A stretch of DNA of 64,000 nt from Haliotis asinina (Eukaryota; Mollusca; Gastropoda; Lepetellida; Haliotidae), in assembly GCF_037392515.1 (NCBI RefSeq), contig NC_090291.1, positions 14,517,001 to 14,581,000 of the forward strand, in the 5' to 3' direction. Both the position numbers and the translations under genes were made by a program. This document shows positions 61,301 through 64,000 of this stretch, one piece after another. Position 1 is the first letter of the stretch. The number at the start of each line of letters is the position of its first letter. A model generated the notes under the pieces. That model searched no databases, was not told where the DNA came from, and saw only the letters and a list, made by a program, of their open reading frames with translations.

Positions 61301-62359
61301 AGTTTGATCTGCTGCAGGACAGGTTCTTGGGGTGATGGCTTCCATACTTACGCCATTGACTGGACCGCTGACCACATAAGGTGCGTTGGAAGAAATATTA
61401 CGTTGATCCTCCAGAGGGAAAAGACAAGGAACGTTTATATCTCAGTGCATATTTGTGAAACATTTTGTAAACTCTTACCAACATTGTACAGTTGACACCG
61501 ATCAATATGTAAACAAAGCAGTTAATAGATGTGTACACTGGGGGTGAAGTCATGTCCATTCAAGCAAGAATTCTGTTTTCTCATCAATCAGGACTGAAAT
61601 AGATCATCATCCACTTCAAGTCATGCCGACCCCTTCCAACGGATTCTTTTCATACAGTCACCTCTCTGGCACCAATCCCTGGGCAAAGGGTGGCAAAAAC
61701 GCGCCCTTTGATGGACCTGTAAGTTTTCATTTGAGAGCGAAAAGGTCCTTGGGTTATGGACATTATACTGAGTTTTAGTCTAACTGAAAGTCTTCTAACA
61801 ATCAATCAATAAAACTCCTCCCGTTTCGTGACCCGTGAAGGTCCCGGGGTAGAATAGGCCTTCAGCAACCCATGCTTGCCATAAAAGGCGACTATGCTTG
61901 TCGTAAGAGGCGACTAACGGGATCGGGTGGTCAGGCTCGCTGACTTGGTTGACGCGTGTCATCGGTTCCCAATTGCACAGATCGATGCTCATGTTGTTGA
62001 TCACTGGATTGTCTGGTCCAGACTCGATTATTTACAGACCGCCGCCATATAGCTGGAATATTGCTGAGTACGGCGTAAAACTAAACTCACTCACTCACTC
62101 CTCCCGTTTCGGAAATCAAAATCATTGGACTTTGAATGTTATTTACGTTTTTCAGATGGGTCTTATTTTGAACGTTGCTGTGGGTGCCACGGATGGCTAT
62201 TTCTCTGATTCGTATCATAATGGTAACGGTAAACCATGGAGAGACGGCTCTCAGACGGCCATGATGGACTTCTGGAAGAACAGGCACCAATGGCAATCTA
62301 CCTGGCATGGCGAAGACGTCGCTATGAAGATCAAGTCCGTCAAAATGATCCAATATTAG
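40371..62359 (+). CDS. Gene B': second copy of the secreted GH16 gene
   Basis: Twelve exons: 40371-40482, 43401-43499, 44793-44927, 45258-45379, 58228-58302, 58589-58649, 59909-60076, 60328-60411, 60667-60763, 61318-61380, 61592-61718, 62156-62359. All splice sites, phases and the 1,347-nt length are the same as in gene B. By my reading the encoded proteins differ at one residue, the start of exon 3 (AHGSFTYTVP here, APGSFTYTVP in B). Signal peptide, N-terminal domain and E278/D280/E283 are conserved, so the copy looks functional. It shares the weak exon-9 donor, the pseudoexon (about 59,725) and the 12.8-kb intron 4 filled by the inverted-repeat element. AATAAA is at 62,396-62,401. It could be a true paralogue or the other allele of gene B placed in tandem by the assembly. 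Confidence 0.85.
42141..42446 (-). mobile_element. LINE fragment, 3' end, second copy
   Basis: Unit-2 copy of 9,093-9,398 with the same translated sequence. Confidence 0.4.
42570..42788 (+). repeat. Abalone-type SINE, second copy
   Basis: Unit-2 copy of the SINE at 9,522-9,740. Confidence 0.85.
42822..43010 (-). mobile_element. LINE reverse-transcriptase fragment, second copy
   Basis: Unit-2 copy of 9,774-9,962, with the GIRQGCTLSP motif unchanged. Confidence 0.65.
43106..43340 (+). repeat. Old diverged SINE, second copy
   Basis: Unit-2 copy of 10,058-10,292, two substitutions noted. Confidence 0.65.
46296..58191. mobile_element. Giant TTAA-flanked inverted-repeat element, second copy
   Basis: Copy of 13,245-25,153 within unit 2, TTAA at 46,292-46,295 and 58,192-58,195. 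It came along with the segmental duplication and is not an independent insertion, because its flanks and its nested elements are the same. Confidence 0.75.
49372..50652 (-). mobile_element. Kolobok-like relic with THAP domain, second copy
   Basis: Unit-2 copy of 16,329-17,609, same length, TTAA at 49,368-49,371 and 50,653-50,656. The THAP-like segment starts at about 50,117 on the minus strand. Confidence 0.75.
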
Positions 62360-62395
62360 AGTTCTTCCCAGATGATCGTACAAATGTCACATCAC

Positions 62396-62401
62396 AATAA
62401 A
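62396..62401 (+). promoter_or_regulatory. Probable polyadenylation signal of gene B' (AATAAA)
   Basis: Same position relative to the stop codon as in gene B. Confidence 0.6.
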
Positions 62402-63438
62402 TATTATTTGGCAGTCAAAAAGAGCTTGTTTTGTTTTAGACGCATAATTTCTGTACCAGTTGTTACTCTGTTTTCTGTGTTGATGTCGACCTTTGCTTTG
62501 TTTGGTTGTTTTAGGTTTTCTTTATTTCCATATATGTGGGGTTTTATATTATTTCTTTTTATTATTCGTTTTAATTTATTCAGTCAATTAACTAATTTTT
62601 TTTTTTTTTTTGGGGGGGTGGTGTGTTGGGGGAGGGGGTGTTGGGGGAGGGGTTTGATATGTCTACACCGTCACATGGCAGATGACTTACTTCTTCAAAG
62701 ACGTGATTTTCACTGTTTTTCATGCCGCAGATGTGCTTCCCGGAAATGCTGCAATGATCAACCACATAGCCCAGATAAACCCTCAATAGGGTTGGACTCA
62801 CAATGTGTGCTTCTTGTTGTAGTAAGACATCGTGCATATGGAGTGTGACAAGGACATCTCCCTTCTACTTCACATTTGTCTATTTTTCTCAAAGGATAGA
62901 ACCTTTGTTCCAGATGGTCTGAAGCCGACTTTGTAAGATGTGAGATATTTCTGTAAGATCGCCTCAGAATGCTTATGTTTTACGTGACAACATCTGGGCA
63001 TAGATTTTCGATGCTCTCTTAGGGCTGAGATAGTCGTAAGTCAATGTTAATGTATGGCACTCACGACTATCTTAAGAGAGTTCCGAAAAGCTAGGCTCGG
63101 GTTCCCAAACATTATGATAACTGGCGTTTTCTACAACGATTCCATAACATGACAAACTACCCCTGAAGATCCAGGTTCGATTTGATTTTCAGCAGGTTCG
63201 ATTTGATCTTCAGCAGCGCTTGCTTATGGTATGAAGCGACTAACGACACATGTCATCGCATCCCAACTGAACATTAGCGTAATGCACATCGGAGCAGCTG
63301 TAAACTATCAAACAACTTGACTGACAATTGCAAATCAATTTCGTAGATCTCCATGATGTCCAGACTCGAGTATTTATACACCATATCAATCATTTTTCCC
63401 AAGATCAAAACAATTACAATATTTTCAGTTTATAATAA
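62402..63438. other. Intergenic region downstream of gene B'
   Basis: Copy of 29,364-30,404: T/G-rich tract (62,612-62,652), hairpin repeat, diverged SINE. No exon is recognised. Confidence 0.55.
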
Positions 63439-64000
63439 CATGTCACAATTTAATTCTGGACTCACAAAAGTCCAGAAACTCTCAGCACTGTGGCCACTCT
63501 CTCACAAGGGATTTGGCAAAATTAAACATGCAGCTGTTATGTATATGTGCTAAGGATGAAAAAATGAAAACAATTTTTTTTCGAAAACTCGAAATTTAAA
63601 CACGCTCGCCCATGGGCGAAAGTGTTTAATTTCGTCCAGAATAAATGTTTTGGAGGTTGTAAATGAATGCAAAAATGTTTATAAGTATCATGACACAAAT
63701 TTCAGCTTGTTGTGACTTGAATCTGCTAACTGACAGCGATTTTTAAAAATCTCGCCCATGGGTGAAAAACATATTGGCCCATGGACGAGAATAATTACTT
63801 TCACTGAAAATACATGTTTTTCCATGCTTTGCAGTTTTTAAATAAATGAACGTGTATTTATTAGTGTCTTGACACGAAATTAAGCTTATTTTGACTTAAT
63901 TCGGCTAATTTAGAGTGAATGTTTAAAAAGTCTCGCCCATGGGCGAAAAACATATGGCCCATGGGTGAGAATATTTACTTTTACTCAAAATACATCTTTT
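63439..64000 (+). mobile_element. Single arm, second copy, cut by the window end
   Basis: First 562 bases of the unit-2 counterpart of the arm at 30,405-33,407, including the first CCCATGGG units. Confidence 0.8.

Larger units (their letters stand above)
38536..64000. repeat. Tandem segmental duplication, unit 2 (runs off the right edge)
   Basis: Direct copy of unit 1 up to about unit-1 position 30,966, where the window ends. It carries gene B', the giant inverted repeat, the nested THAP-bearing insertion, all SINE copies and the first 562 bases of the single arm. Gene C's counterpart would start near position 66,960, outside the window. A retained alternative haplotype in the assembly would look identical to a true duplication. 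Confidence 0.92.

Noticed and set aside
62372-62848. A 158-codon frame after gene B' (shorter after gene B)
   Set aside because: It is 3'-flanking DNA through T and G runs; the frame differs between the two copies because of run length.

Overview
The window looks like a gastropod mollusc, most likely abalone (Haliotis). This is an inference from a short interspersed repeat of abalone type (hallmark TACGCCGCACTCAGCAATAT) that occurs well over a dozen times on both strands, from the intron-rich gene structure, and from glycoside hydrolase family 16 (GH16) beta-1,3-glucanase / beta-1,3-glucan-binding protein genes of invertebrate type. Everything protein-coding that I can support belongs to this one family, all on the + strand; there are no prokaryotic features.

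Layout: (i) 1-2,222, left flank with repeats; (ii) gene A, 2,223-5,434, the six 3' exons (catalytic half) of a GH16 gene whose 5' exons are not visible here; (iii) gene B, 7,323-29,321, a complete 12-exon gene with an open, phase-consistent CDS of 448 codons plus stop (signal peptide, N-terminal beta-sandwich-like domain, GH16 domain with the E-x-D-x-x-E catalytic motif); (iv) gene C, 33,927-38,482, again only the six 3' exons, with a 5-nt deletion in the first, so it is called a pseudogene; (v) gene B', 40,371-62,359, a second copy of gene B differing by one residue by my reading; (vi) the start of the next repeat block at the right edge.

The main structural fact is a tandem segmental duplication of about 33.05 kb: bases from about 5,488 to 38,535 repeat as 38,536 to the end of the window with roughly 0.07-0.5% divergence. 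The junction lies in the last intron to 3'UTR of the A and C paralogues, as expected for unequal crossover between A and C. An uncollapsed haplotype in the assembly could look the same and must be excluded.

The 12.9-kb intron 4 of B (and of B') holds an 11.9-kb element flanked by TTAA. It is a giant inverted repeat: two arms of about 3.6 kb (one enlarged by a nested insertion) around a 3.4-kb loop, each arm carrying tandem repeats of about 180 bp rich in the palindrome CCCATGGG. A third, single arm lies between genes B and C. The left arm contains a 1,281-bp TTAA-flanked insertion with a THAP zinc-finger remnant, which points to the Kolobok superfamily, and the other two arms show the empty site. 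Other mobile DNA includes a decayed Tc1/mariner element, a Tc1 fragment, LINE fragments, hairpin repeats and many SINE copies.

Functionally, the proteins should be secreted and bind or cleave beta-1,3-glucans (laminarin digestion or innate recognition of glucans). The order of 5' half + 3' half + 3' half, repeated, raises the possibility that one N-terminal cassette could be spliced to alternative catalytic cassettes.
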